Source: Listeria ivanovii subsp. londoniensis
GTDB lineage: Bacteria; Bacillota; Bacilli; Lactobacillales; Listeriaceae
Assembly (NCBI RefSeq): GCF_000763495.1
Contig: NZ_CP009576.1
Span: forward strand, 2,366,001 to 2,430,000
Length of the DNA: 64,000 nucleotides
Direction: 5' to 3'
The position numbers and the translations under genes were made by a program. The notes under the pieces are model-generated. The model made no database searches. It was not told where the DNA came from and worked only from the letters and a program-made list of their open reading frames with translations. Within the stretch, counting starts at the first letter, position 1. The number at the start of each line of letters is the position of its first letter. Of this stretch, positions 39,347 through 48,005 are shown one piece after another.

Positions 39347-40609
39347 TTATTTCGTGTATTTTTGTGTTACATTATCTTCTATTACTTTCACCGCATCGTC
39401 CGCTGATTGTTGCGGTGTTTTAGAGCCAGATGCTGCATCAAACATTAGGTTTTCCGCACCAGTCCATACTTCCGACATTTCTGGAATATTTGGCATTGGT
39501 TGCGCGTTTTTATATTGTTCGATAACGGCATTAGTCAATTCATCATTTTTAGATTGTGCTGTGTCGCGTGCTTTTAAGTTAGCTGGTACTTCATTTGTCA
39601 TATCATAAAGTGTTTCTTGATTTTTTTGGTTTGTTACATAATCTAACCATTTTTGAGCAACATCTTTATTTTTTGAATAGTTACTTACAACCCAGCCCTT
39701 ACCACCTGCAAATGGAGCATATTCTTTGCCATTATCAAGTGTTGGGATTTTTGCTACACCGTAATTAATTTTTGCTTCTTTGTAGTTTGCCGCTGACCAT
39801 GGTCCACCTAGTATTGCCGCTGTTTTCCCTTTGACAAATTGGTCTTGGATGAAGTCATCTGCACTCTTATTATCTTGCATTCCTTTTGGCCATACATCTT
39901 GGAACCATTTAGTTGCATAAGTAATTCCTTCAACAGAACCTTCATTGTTTAAACCAATATCTTTTGGATTAGTACCATCATCGCCGAAAACATAACCGCC
40001 GTATCCAGCAAGCAGACCGTAAGAGAAGTAGAAGTCAGTCCATTTTGCTAAGAAACCAGTGTTTTTACCTTTTTCTGAAGTGAAAGCAAAACGTGGATCT
40101 TTAGCTAGCGTTTCTAAATCTTTAAATGTTTCTGGAGCTTTATCAAGTAAGTCTTTATTATAGTAAAGAACTAATGTTTCAATAATAGCTGGAGCACCGT
40201 AAACTTTATCATCGATGGTTACTTGTTTTTGATCTTTTTTATCATAATCATCTTTATTTCCAAGTTTCACTTCTGCCAAATGTCCTTGTTGTCCAAGACT
40301 GCCAATTCTATCAAAAGCAGACATCATAACGTCTGGTGCAGTACCAGCAGGACCATCAAGCGGAAGTGCTTCCAGTGTTTCAAACATATCTTTTTCCACT
40401 ACTTTTACTTTTACATTGTTATCACTTTCAAAGTCGCCTTTTATCTTATTCACGTAGTCTTTATATCCTGCGTCAACTGAAACCGTTAGTGTCTTTTCCG
40501 CGTCAGATGCGCCCGCTTTACTAGAATCTTTTCCGCCACCACATGCTGCCAAGCTTAAAGCCATTACTAAAACCGCTGAAACTATTCCCACTTTTTTAAA
40601 ACGCTTCAT
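39347..40609 (-). CDS. malE: Maltose/maltodextrin-binding lipoprotein
   Basis: A 420-residue extracellular solute-binding protein. The signal peptide ends in the lipobox LAAC with the lipidated Cys23, followed by GGGKDSS as a linker. Later blocks (AILGGPWSAANY, FAGGKGWVVSNYSKNKD) are typical of maltodextrin-binding proteins. It delivers ligand to MalFG and is the first gene of the operon; cre-like and LacI-type sites lie upstream. Confidence 0.94.
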   Translation of the reverse strand: MKRFKKVGIVSAVLVMALSLAACGGGKDSSKAGASDAEKTLTVSVDAGYKDYVNKIKGDFESDNNVKVKVVEKDMFETLEALPLDGPAGTAPDVMMSAFDRIGSLGQQGHLAEVKLGNKDDYDKKDQKQVTIDDKVYGAPAIIETLVLYYNKDLLDKAPETFKDLETLAKDPRFAFTSEKGKNTGFLAKWTDFYFSYGLLAGYGGYVFGDDGTNPKDIGLNNEGSVEGITYATKWFQDVWPKGMQDNKSADDFIQDQFVKGKTAAILGGPWSAANYKEAKINYGVAKIPTLDNGKEYAPFAGGKGWVVSNYSKNKDVAQKWLDYVTNQKNQETLYDMTNEVPANLKARDTAQSKNDELTNAVIEQYKNAQPMPNIPEMSEVWTGAENLMFDAASGSKTPQQSADDAVKVIEDNVTQKYTK

Positions 40610-40735
40610 CTACTTTTCCTCCTCTTTATGAAAAAAGTCGCTATATCTGTCTAATCAATTGGTCCCTTCTTTTTTCAATTCTTTTTTCCAAATTTGTGAA
40701 TTAGGTTAACCTATGCATTTATTATATGCTGATAT

Positions 40736-40749
40736 CGAAAGCGTTTTCA
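40736..40749. promoter_or_regulatory. cre-like site upstream of malE
   Basis: CGAAAGCGTTTTCA agrees with the CcpA consensus at all but one position. It lies about 130 bases before the malE start, in the expected promoter region, and implies glucose repression. Confidence 0.75.
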
Positions 40750-40755
40750 AGAGGA

Positions 40756-40801
40756 TTTCACATGTTACCGATAACAACATTTTTCTAGATAACATGTGAA
40801 A
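40756..40801. promoter_or_regulatory. MalR-type operator inside a long inverted repeat upstream of malE
   Basis: TGTTACCGATAACA (40763-40776) is a LacI-family operator, probably for the regulator encoded at 43506-44471. It sits within a larger structure: TTTCACATGTTA (40756-40767) and TAACATGTGAAA (40790-40801) are perfect 12-base arms. The large repeat could also act as terminator for the amylase gene ending at 40822. Confidence 0.7.
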
Positions 40802-40821
40802 AATCCCTATACTATGCCGAT

Positions 40822-42597
40822 TTAACTGTTTTCTTTAATAACAAGGAATCCCTTAGCTGGGACAGTTAGATTTTCAGTTACAACTTCCTTATTCCAAATA
40901 TCTGTCGCTTGATTTTCAAAAAATATTGTGAAATTTTTATTTTCCGCTGCTTGGTTAAATACGAAATACAGTTTTTCACCATTTAGTTCTCGTTTGAATG
41001 CAGTGATTCCTGTTTGACTGCTTGCTGCCAGCCAACTTAACTCTCCTGAAGTAATAATTGCTTGATTTTCTTTTCTAAGCGCAATTAATTTTTTAGTGAA
41101 GGCGAGCATGTCTTGGTTTTGTTTTTCCGTGTCCCATTCCATGCATTTCCGACAACCTGGGTCATTACCGCCGTCCATACCCATTTCGGTTCCATAGTAA
41201 ATACACGGGGAACCAGTGTGTGCAAACATGAAGGTTAATGCTTGTTTTACTTTATCAATGTCATTATTTGCTCTTGTTAAGATTCGCGCAGTATCATGGC
41301 TATCAAGCATATTAAACATCACTTCATTTACTTGATTTGGATAGCGCATGTATTGCTCATTAATACCTGAAATCATTTGTTCCGGTGTGATTTTCTCTTC
41401 AATAAAGTTTTCAATAATTGTTTGGGTAAACGGATAATTCATTACTGCATGGAATTCATCGCCAAGCAACCAAATCCAGGAATCATGCCAAATTTCGCCT
41501 AATATATAGATATCTTCTTTCTCCGCTTGCACTGCCTTTTTAAATTCTTTCCAAAATGCATGATCTACCTCATTAGCTACATCTAAACGCCAACCGTCAA
41601 TATCAAATTCGCGAATCCAATAAGTCGCAATATCAAGGAGATACGCTTGTACTTCTGGATTAGCCGTATTTAATTTTGGCATATGCGTTGTAAAAGCAAA
41701 CGTATCATAAGAAAGTGTGGGTTCTCCCTCGATATTGCCATTTTCATTTTGACGAACAGGGAAACTGTGAACATGGAACCAATCGCGATAACGAGATTTC
41801 TCTTCTTTTTCCACAACATCTTGCCATTCAGCTGACGTATCTCCAATATGATTAAATACAGCATCTAGCATAATTCGAATTCCTCGTTTATGTGCTTCCT
41901 GTACTAATTTTCTAAATGTCTCTTTATCGCCAAAATGTGGATCAATTTTTTTATAATCAATCGTGTCGTATTTGTGGTTCGTTGGTGCTTCAAAAACCGG
42001 TGTCAAATACATACCATTAATCCCTAATTCTACTAAGTAATCTAAATGCTGGATAATCCCTTCAATATCTCCACCAAAAAAGTCTGTCGTACTTGGATCT
42101 TTACTTCCCCATGGCAAGGCATTTTCTGGTGAGATACTCGGATTACCATTTGCAAAACGTTCTGGGAAAATTTGATACCAAATTGTATTGCTAACCCAAG
42201 CAGGCGCTTCAAAAGTATCCACTGCATGGATAAACGGAAATTTGAAATAATAATCCATCGTACCTAAGTTTGCTTCCGTTGCTTCAAAAAAGCCACGACC
42301 TCCGTAAAAGATAGTTTCTCCTTCTGTATCAGTAAGCAAAAAGCCATACTGCAAACGTTTATGTTCAGGTGTGACTGGAATAAACCAATAATCATGCTCT
42401 TCTGTTTCTGCAATTTTTCGCATTGCATAAGACTTACTTTGCCACTTTTCGTCTTTCCATAAATAAGGGTCGGCAGCAATTAAAGTAACTTCGCTAATAT
42501 CCAATCGTTTCGTCCTAATCCGAATATGTAGTGTTTTAGCATCATAACTATAAGCATAGCTACTAGCCGGTTGATGATAAATTCCTGCTTTTTCCAT
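40822..42597 (-). CDS. Maltogenic amylase/neopullulanase-type glycoside hydrolase (GH13)
   Basis: Hydrolyses maltodextrins, cyclodextrins or pullulan in the cytosol, feeding the maltose phosphorylase. The 591-residue protein has an N-terminal beta domain (about 1-120) typical of this subfamily, then the GH13 barrel with nucleophile Asp339 (WRLDVAN), acid/base Glu368 (LGEIW) and Asp435 (LDSHD). There is no signal peptide. It lies upstream of malE with its own operator and cre-like site. Confidence 0.92.
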   Translation of the reverse strand: MEKAGIYHQPASSYAYSYDAKTLHIRIRTKRLDISEVTLIAADPYLWKDEKWQSKSYAMRKIAETEEHDYWFIPVTPEHKRLQYGFLLTDTEGETIFYGGRGFFEATEANLGTMDYYFKFPFIHAVDTFEAPAWVSNTIWYQIFPERFANGNPSISPENALPWGSKDPSTTDFFGGDIEGIIQHLDYLVELGINGMYLTPVFEAPTNHKYDTIDYKKIDPHFGDKETFRKLVQEAHKRGIRIMLDAVFNHIGDTSAEWQDVVEKEEKSRYRDWFHVHSFPVRQNENGNIEGEPTLSYDTFAFTTHMPKLNTANPEVQAYLLDIATYWIREFDIDGWRLDVANEVDHAFWKEFKKAVQAEKEDIYILGEIWHDSWIWLLGDEFHAVMNYPFTQTIIENFIEEKITPEQMISGINEQYMRYPNQVNEVMFNMLDSHDTARILTRANNDIDKVKQALTFMFAHTGSPCIYYGTEMGMDGGNDPGCRKCMEWDTEKQNQDMLAFTKKLIALRKENQAIITSGELSWLAASSQTGITAFKRELNGEKLYFVFNQAAENKNFTIFFENQATDIWNKEVVTENLTVPAKGFLVIKENS

Positions 42598-42649
42598 TTC
42601 TTCTCCTCCTATTTCCCCTGTTCGTTCTATTTCAAATTAGCATTTTAAG

Positions 42650-42689
42650 TAAAGCGTTTGCAACCTTTTCTCGCTCGTTAACGGTAACA
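42650..42689. promoter_or_regulatory. cre-like site and MalR-type operator upstream of the amylase gene
   Basis: TAAAGCGTTTGCAA (42650-42663) is cre-like. CGTTAACGGTAACA (42676-42689) is the reverse of TGTTACCGTTAACG and closely matches the operator before malE. Shared sites indicate one regulon for the transporter and the amylase. Confidence 0.7.
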
Positions 42690-42752
42690 AGATTTCAGCG
42701 CATAAAAAAATATTATAAAAGATATCCGTCCTTACGTAACCATTTAGTAGCT

Positions 42753-42780
42753 TTACTGTTTCAAAAGAACAAGCTATAAT
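42753..42780 (+). promoter_or_regulatory. Promoter of the CPBP protease gene
   Basis: TTACTG (42753-42758) and TATAAT (42775-42780) are separated by 16 bases, about 50 bases before the start codon. Confidence 0.6.
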
Positions 42781-42829
42781 ATGCTAGCTAGGTAAATGCT
42801 TTTAAAGTCAGTTTTATAAGGAGGAAATA

Positions 42830-43468
42830 ATGGGAAATCCATTAAATATTAAAAAACAAGGTTATTGGTTATTTTCTAGTGCAATACTTATTGGGATTCT
42901 CTATCAGCTTTTGCCACACATCATGTCCAATATGGCTACACTAGAATTCATCGGTGCTTACTTTAATGCCCTTTTTATGGGTGTAATTGCATATATTATC
43001 TTAAAAGCAGAGTTCTTAGATTGGTTTAAACATTTTAGCTTCAAATGGTTGGTAATTGGGGCTCCGTTACTAATTATTATTAGTACTATTTTTAGCTTCA
43101 TTTGGAAGTTTATATCAGGACAACCAGCAGCTGAAAACAGTATAAATGACGTTCTTAGTTGGTCTTATTTACTGCAATATATTCCATTCATGTTACTAGG
43201 TGAAGAATTGCTTTCTATTAGCTTACTGTATGCCGCTTGGAAAAAATGGAACTGGAAATTTTGGCAAGCTTCCTTACTCTGTTCCTTACTTTTCGCTGCA
43301 TGGCATTTATCTGCATATGATTTCAATTTACTTCAATGTATCGTTACGCTTGCACCCGCGAGACTTCTTCTAAACTACTTGTTCAAAAAAAGCAACTCCA
43401 TTTGGGTTACTTTCCTTGTACACTTAATATTTGATACTTTTGCTTTTTTGCCAATTCTACTAAAATGA
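42830..43468 (+). CDS. CPBP-family intramembrane metalloprotease-like protein
   Basis: A 212-residue membrane protein with about six helices. Abi/CPBP motifs are present: Glu125-Glu126 in GEELL, His159 in AAWHLSAYD, and His198 with Asp202 in VHLIFD. The first motif is usually EExxxR, but the Arg position here is serine or isoleucine, so activity is less certain. GGAGG is about 6 bases before the ATG. Related proteins process prenylated or small peptides or confer bacteriocin immunity; the role here is unknown. Confidence 0.8.
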   Translation: MGNPLNIKKQGYWLFSSAILIGILYQLLPHIMSNMATLEFIGAYFNALFMGVIAYIILKAEFLDWFKHFSFKWLVIGAPLLIIISTIFSFIWKFISGQPAAENSINDVLSWSYLLQYIPFMLLGEELLSISLLYAAWKKWNWKFWQASLLCSLLFAAWHLSAYDFNLLQCIVTLAPARLLLNYLFKKSNSIWVTFLVHLIFDTFAFLPILLK

Positions 43469-43505
43469 AAAAAGCGCTAGGAATCGGCTCCCTAGCGCTT
43501 TTTTA
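43469..43505. terminator. Terminator between CPBP gene and LacI gene
   Basis: AAGCGCTAGG pairs with CCTAGCGCTT over about 9 bases, with A and T runs on either side, separating convergent genes. Confidence 0.92.
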
Positions 43506-44471
43506 TTACTCTTCTTTTCCAGTTGTAGAAGCCCGTATTAGTAATTTTGGAGTAAATAATAAGTTTCCTTGAGGTTTCCCGTGATCATTAATTTTAGCGA
43601 GTAACATCTTAGCAAGTTCCTCACCCATTTCTACTACTGGGGAACGAACTGTAGTAATTTTTGGGGAGGAAATCCTATCCAAAAACACCCCATCAAATCC
43701 CGTCACAGCAATATTTTCACCGAAGCGACGACCAAATGTGGCAGCTGCTCGAACTACACCAATAGCAATACGGTCTGAAGCGCACACGATAGCAATTTTT
43801 TCTGAGTTATAACGTAATAATTCAAATGCTTTTTCTTCCGCCACACTAGAGCTATTTGCAATAAAGTAACTTTCCGGCTGCAAATGATGCTTTTTAACAA
43901 CCTCTTCATAGCCCTCTAAACGCGACTTCATAAACTGTTCATCTAATAAATCAATTCCTAAAAAAACTACTCTAGAAAAACCAATCTCTATCACATGTGT
44001 TGTAGCAAGTTCGGTTCCTTTTTTATTGTCGACATCAATTGAATCATAACCACGTTTATTTTCCCCATAAAAAATAACCGGCTTATCAATGTCTAAAAGC
44101 CCCATATCATAATCTTTGTCACGTATTCCAGTAACAATAAGCCCATCATAAGCACCGATATTCCTAGATCTTTGGGTAACAAGTTGCAGTGAATAATAAT
44201 ATTTATCAAGTTCTCTACTAATTCCAGTTAATAAATTCATATAATAAGGTTCTACCGTATCAATTTCTTCTAAAATCAAAAATTTGATAACTTGTGTCCT
44301 ATTTTGAACAAGCGCCCGAGCAGCATAATTCGGCACATACTCTAACGCTTCCATTGCACTATAAACAAGCATTTTCAGTTCATCTGAAACCTGGTCTGGA
44401 TGATTAATAACCCGTGAAACTGTCATTTTGGAGACATTTGCCCGTTTCGCAACATCTGCTAAAGTTGCCAT
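43506..44471 (-). CDS. LacI-family regulator, probably of maltose genes
   Basis: A 321-residue repressor. The N-terminal LacI helix-turn-helix is ATLADVAKRANVSKMTVSRV, followed by the hinge helix NYAARALV and a periplasmic-binding-like effector domain. The ATG at 44471 has GGAGGAGG about 5-8 bases upstream; a 25-residue extension has no ribosome site. It lies next to the maltodextrin genes, whose upstream regions carry two similar LacI-type palindromes, so MalR is the likely role. Maltose or maltodextrin as effector is an inference. Confidence 0.9.
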   Translation of the reverse strand: MATLADVAKRANVSKMTVSRVINHPDQVSDELKMLVYSAMEALEYVPNYAARALVQNRTQVIKFLILEEIDTVEPYYMNLLTGISRELDKYYYSLQLVTQRSRNIGAYDGLIVTGIRDKDYDMGLLDIDKPVIFYGENKRGYDSIDVDNKKGTELATTHVIEIGFSRVVFLGIDLLDEQFMKSRLEGYEEVVKKHHLQPESYFIANSSSVAEEKAFELLRYNSEKIAIVCASDRIAIGVVRAAATFGRRFGENIAVTGFDGVFLDRISSPKITTVRSPVVEMGEELAKMLLAKINDHGKPQGNLLFTPKLLIRASTTGKEE

Positions 44472-44608
44472 CTCCAACCTCCTCCATTCATAATCTTTCT
44501 TATTGTACCATCTTTTCCACAAAAAAAAATATGTATTAACTAACAAAAAAACATTCCCACAAAAAAATGCGGAAATGCTTGGTTATTTTAATTATGTAAT
44601 GACTCACT

Positions 44609-44845
44609 TTATAGTGTTTGCCACTTTTTTTGAGAAACTCTTCTCGCTTTTGCTTGTTGATAAGTTTTTAAAAGCATTCTAAGTAATTGATGTGCACCAC
44701 CAATGATAATTCCAATCACTGCAGCCAAGAGCGTAGTTGTCAGAAAACTAACAAAAGGAAAAGTAGTTGCATTCATTGCAGCAATTCCCAATATAAAAAC
44801 GATAATAGTAGGTAGTACATAATACCTAACATCTTGTTCCTGCAT
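44609..44845 (-). CDS. Small membrane protein
   Basis: A 78-residue protein with two hydrophobic segments (about 9-28 and 30-48) separated by a short turn, and a basic amphipathic tail QQAKARRVSQKKWQ. AAGGAG lies about 8 bases before the ATG, and a good promoter is found upstream. I recognise no family and no partner. Confidence 0.75.
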   Translation of the reverse strand: MQEQDVRYYVLPTIIVFILGIAAMNATTFPFVSFLTTTLLAAVIGIIIGGAHQLLRMLLKTYQQAKARRVSQKKWQTL

Positions 44846-45387
44846 ACAAAGCGCTCCTTCACTAACATAATTACTCCATCAACTAAAGAAATTATAACTC
44901 GAAAACTGGCTTTTTTCAAGACTCTGGCTGATTTTCAGTTGTCTCAAAAAAATATGCAAATGGCTGTATATCGCCCTTTCTCACCACCCTTCAAACCCAC
45001 TCAGTCTGAATTCATCAAAAAGAAAAATTTGTTACCGCTTTGTAACATTACATATGACCTTTTTCTCATTTTTATCCATGCTAATATTTATTCATTTTTT
45101 TAGATAAGTATTACAAATATACTTCAATTTAAGCACAAATTAGTTTTTTTGCTAATATTATATACAAATTTTGCTAACGTCTTTCCATAAACAAAAAAAG
45201 AGTCTTCATAGTATAAAAAAATCATTCCTTGTTAAAATTTTCATTTTCATTTCAATGATTACCTTCCATTTCTCTTTTTCTTTAAACAAAAAAGAGTTTT
45301 TCTTTGTCGTTCTGCTTTTAAAATAGATTTTTACCATTTTTACAAATTCACTAATTATAGCTATGCTTAGATTGTTCCATTATAAAA
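44846..45387. other. AT-rich intergenic region
   Basis: Over 500 bases between two minus-strand genes with no supported gene; a short plus-strand open frame from 44834 lacks a ribosome site. It contains the promoter of the small membrane gene at its left end and two similar purine-rich tracts, AAACAAAAAAAGAGTCTT (about 45190) and AAACAAAAAAGAGTTTTT (about 45287). I see no RNA gene. Confidence 0.5.
44891..44919 (-). promoter_or_regulatory. Promoter of the small membrane protein gene
   Basis: On the minus strand TTGAAA (44914-44919) and TATAAT (44891-44896) are separated by exactly 17 bases, about 45 bases before the start codon. Confidence 0.8.
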
Positions 45388-45432
45388 AACGGAAGAGCGT
45401 CCCTCTTCCCCCGAAGCGCTCTTCCGTTTTTC
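45388..45432 (-). terminator. kimA terminator
   Basis: AACGGAAGAGCG pairs with CGCTCTTCCGTT with a 17-base loop, flanked by A and T runs, directly after the kimA stop. Confidence 0.88.
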
Positions 45433-45437
45433 TCTCG

Positions 45438-47261
45438 CTATTCTTTTAAATGATAAGGATATGTGGAAACAACCACATCTCTTTTCATTAGAAGTCTTGT
45501 GCGAATCAATAGACTTGTTTGGTTATGAAGGAGATTTTGCCATCCTTTTCTAGGGATAAATTGCGGTATCAACACCGTTAGTGAGTAATTGTCTTGATCT
45601 GCTTTTTGCTTTGCCGTGTCAATAAATTTCATTAATGGATCTGAAATAGAGCGATACGGCGAAAACAGATTAGCAATGCGCACTTCAGGATGAACCCTAT
45701 TCCATCTCTCAACAAATTCCTTTTCCTGTTTTTTGTCAATAGAAATGTGGACAGCTATGACTGTATCACCAATAGATTTAGCATATTGTAATGCACCTTC
45801 TACAACCTTGGTGGTATCAGATACACAGATAATGACGGCATTTCCTTTGAAATCAGGCAAGTCCATTGTTTCATCAATGCGAAGTTGTGGTCCAACTTTC
45901 CGGTAATGATGTCTTGTGCGATGGAAAACATAAATCATAATTGGCATAAAGATAAACACTGGCCAGACTGACTCAATCCGAGTTAAGAATAATACAATTA
46001 ATACTGTAAATGAAATAGATGCTCCGAGTAAGTTAGCTGACAACGACTTCTTCCAGCCTTTAGGTCGCTGTTTCCACCATTTCACAATCATCCCAGTTTG
46101 TGAAAGTGTGAATGGAATAAATACGCCGACTGAATAAAGCGGTATGAGCAACTCTGTTTTCCCTTTGAATAAGATAATCAGTAGTATCGAACCCACTGCA
46201 AGAGTGATAATCCCATTAGAGTAGCCTAATCGATCTCCTCTTGCTAAATACATTCTCGGCATAAATTTATCTTTTGCCAAATTAAATGCTAAAAGTGGAA
46301 ATGCAGAAAAGCCTGTATTAGCTGCTAAAACCAAGATAAGCGCTGTTGTCGCTTGAATAAAATAAAACATGAAGTTTCTGCCAAAAACATTTTCGGCAAT
46401 TTGGGATAATACAGTTACTTTTAGCTCTGGAACAGTTCCATATACAAACGCAAGGACAGTTATACCAACAAAGAAAAAGCCAAGTAGCGCAGCCATTAAG
46501 GTTAAGGTTTTAGCGGCATTTTTAGGTCGTGGTTCTTTAAATAATGGTACTGCATTCGAAATAGCTTCAATCCCCGTTAAAGATGCCGAACCGGAAGCAA
46601 AGGCTCTAAGTAACAGGAAGATGGTCACTCCTTGCACATGCGTTCCTACCGCGGCCGTTTCATGACTTGCATCCATTCCAGTTAGAACTTTAAATAAACC
46701 AGTAAATATAAGAACAATAATAGAAAAAACAAATAAATACACTGGAATTGCAAGTAAGCTAGCAGATTCGGTAATACCTCGTAAATTAATAATCGTTACA
46801 CCAACTACTAATACGACAGCAATTGGTACTGCAAAAGGATACAACGAAGGTACTGCTGATACAATTGCGTCTGTTCCAGATGAAACACTTACTGCAACGG
46901 TAAGCATGTAGTCAACGAGTAAAGAACCACCTGCGATTAATCCTGCATTGTTTCCTAAATTTTCTCTCGAAACAATATAAGCTCCCCCACCATGCGGGTA
47001 AGAGTATATAATTTGCTTATACGACAAATTCAGTGCAAACAAAAGAACAAGCACACAAAGTGCTATGGGTAATGAATACCACATAGCCGCAGCACTAACA
47101 GTTACGAGCACCAATAAAATCTGTTCTGTACCGTATGCAATAGAAGAAAGTGCATCGGATGATAGGACTGCTAAAGCTTTTAATTTCCCCAATTTTTGGT
47201 CTCCAGCTTCTGATGTTTTCAGAGGGCGGCCGATTAATAATCTTTTTAGCGGCGAAGCCAT
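45438..47261 (-). CDS. kimA: High-affinity potassium importer, KUP/APC type
   Basis: A 607-residue secondary transporter with 12 membrane helices and a C-terminal cytosolic domain of about 150 residues with a universal-stress-like fold (NAVIICVSDTTKVVEGAL). KimA imports K+ with protons at low potassium. Length, the SDALSSIAYGTEQILL motif of helix 1 and the order of genes match Listeria KimA, whose activity is inhibited by c-di-AMP. An amino-acid permease label is the older alternative. In Bacillus the gene has a c-di-AMP riboswitch; I see none here. Confidence 0.9.
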   Translation of the reverse strand: MASPLKRLLIGRPLKTSEAGDQKLGKLKALAVLSSDALSSIAYGTEQILLVLVTVSAAAMWYSLPIALCVLVLLFALNLSYKQIIYSYPHGGGAYIVSRENLGNNAGLIAGGSLLVDYMLTVAVSVSSGTDAIVSAVPSLYPFAVPIAVVLVVGVTIINLRGITESASLLAIPVYLFVFSIIVLIFTGLFKVLTGMDASHETAAVGTHVQGVTIFLLLRAFASGSASLTGIEAISNAVPLFKEPRPKNAAKTLTLMAALLGFFFVGITVLAFVYGTVPELKVTVLSQIAENVFGRNFMFYFIQATTALILVLAANTGFSAFPLLAFNLAKDKFMPRMYLARGDRLGYSNGIITLAVGSILLIILFKGKTELLIPLYSVGVFIPFTLSQTGMIVKWWKQRPKGWKKSLSANLLGASISFTVLIVLFLTRIESVWPVFIFMPIMIYVFHRTRHHYRKVGPQLRIDETMDLPDFKGNAVIICVSDTTKVVEGALQYAKSIGDTVIAVHISIDKKQEKEFVERWNRVHPEVRIANLFSPYRSISDPLMKFIDTAKQKADQDNYSLTVLIPQFIPRKGWQNLLHNQTSLLIRTRLLMKRDVVVSTYPYHLKE

Positions 47262-47317
47262 TGTATTCCCTACCTTTTTTATTTGATTTTTAAACTGATT
47301 TCCAATTGACCAGACAC
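47262..47317. other. kimA 5' untranslated region
   Basis: From the predicted promoter to the kimA start only about 50 bases are transcribed, too short for a ydaO-type c-di-AMP riboswitch. The ribosome site is AAGGTAGGGAA before the ATG. Confidence 0.5.
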
Positions 47318-47346
47318 ATTATAGCACAGCTACTTTTAGATTGTAA
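47318..47346 (-). promoter_or_regulatory. kimA promoter
   Basis: On the minus strand TTACAA (47341-47346) and TATAAT (47318-47323) are spaced by 17 bases, and TGC before TATAAT makes an extended -10. The remaining bases up to the tRNA promoter are AT-rich with nothing else recognised. Confidence 0.75.
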
Positions 47347-47535
47347 TACTTATTTAGATTATTTTATTTCTACGATTTCATTTTCAGTTTAAACCTGTTC
47401 ATAGGTCGTATTTTTCTACCATCATGTTCTAAATATTTATACGGAAATATCTCTAAGTACACATACCCATTAAATTTAAAATCAACTCATTTTCCTAGCA
47501 ATTATTTTCAGAAAAAAAAGAAATTAATTTAGGTG

Positions 47536-47565
47536 TTTACAAATGATACCCTTTTTTTATATAAT
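47536..47565 (+). promoter_or_regulatory. tRNA operon promoter
   Basis: TTTACA (47536-47541) and TATAAT (47560-47565) are separated by 18 bases and lie about 30 bases before tRNA-Glu. Confidence 0.75.
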
Positions 47566-47596
47566 AGTTTCTAGCGGTAAAAACCTTTTACGATAT

Positions 47597-47668
47597 GGCC
47601 CGTTGGTCAAGCGGTTAAGACACCGCCCTTTCACGGCGGTAACACGGGTTCGATTCCCGTACGGGTCA
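47597..47668 (+). tRNA. tRNA-Glu (UUC)
   Basis: A complete cloverleaf of 72 bases: acceptor GGCCCGT/ACGGGTC, anticodon stem ACCGCC/GGCGGT with loop CTTTCAC, T arm ACGGG-TTCGATT-CCCGT. The anticodon is UUC. The CCA end is not encoded. Confidence 0.96.
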
Positions 47669-47823
47669 CTTTTAACATTAATTCATCCGTTAAAAAAATA
47701 AATTTATTTTTTTGAAAAAAAAGCTGGTAAAAATAGTGAAAATGTTATATTATGTATTAGTATCTGTTTCGAATAATTAATTTGCAAGAGATTTCGATTT
47801 GCCAGCAGTGAGAGCGATTCTTC

Positions 47824-47897
47824 GCCGACTTAGCTCAATCTGGTAGAGCAACTGAATCGTAATCAGTAGGTTGCGGGTTCAATTCCTGCAGTCGGCA
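47824..47897 (+). tRNA. tRNA-Thr (CGU)
   Basis: A 74-base cloverleaf with acceptor GCCGACT/AGTCGGC and anticodon stem ACTGA/TCAGT with loop ATCGTAA, reading CGU for ACG codons. No CCA is encoded. It stands 155 bases after tRNA-Glu, farther than the other spacers. Confidence 0.95.
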
Positions 47898-47907
47898 TTT
47901 TTATAGC

Positions 47908-47991
47908 GGAGGGGTAGCGAAGTGGCTAAACGCGGCGGACTGTAAATCCGCTCCTTCGGGTTCGGTGGTTCGAATCCACTCCCCTCCACCA
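47908..47991 (+). tRNA. tRNA-Tyr (GUA)
   Basis: Acceptor GGAGGGG/CCCCTCC, anticodon loop CTGTAAA (GUA), and the long variable arm expected of bacterial tRNA-Tyr (CTCCTTCGGGTTCGG region). The CCA end is encoded. Confidence 0.97.
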
Positions 47992-48005
47992 TTTATTTCT
48001 ATTAT

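Noticed and set aside
44834-45103. 89-codon forward open frame
   Set aside because: It overlaps the start and the promoter of a well-supported minus-strand gene, has no ribosome site and has a low-complexity composition.
47262-47596. c-di-AMP (ydaO-type) riboswitch upstream of kimA
   Set aside because: Expected from Bacillus, but the leader from the predicted promoter is only about 50 bases and I see no matching conserved elements.
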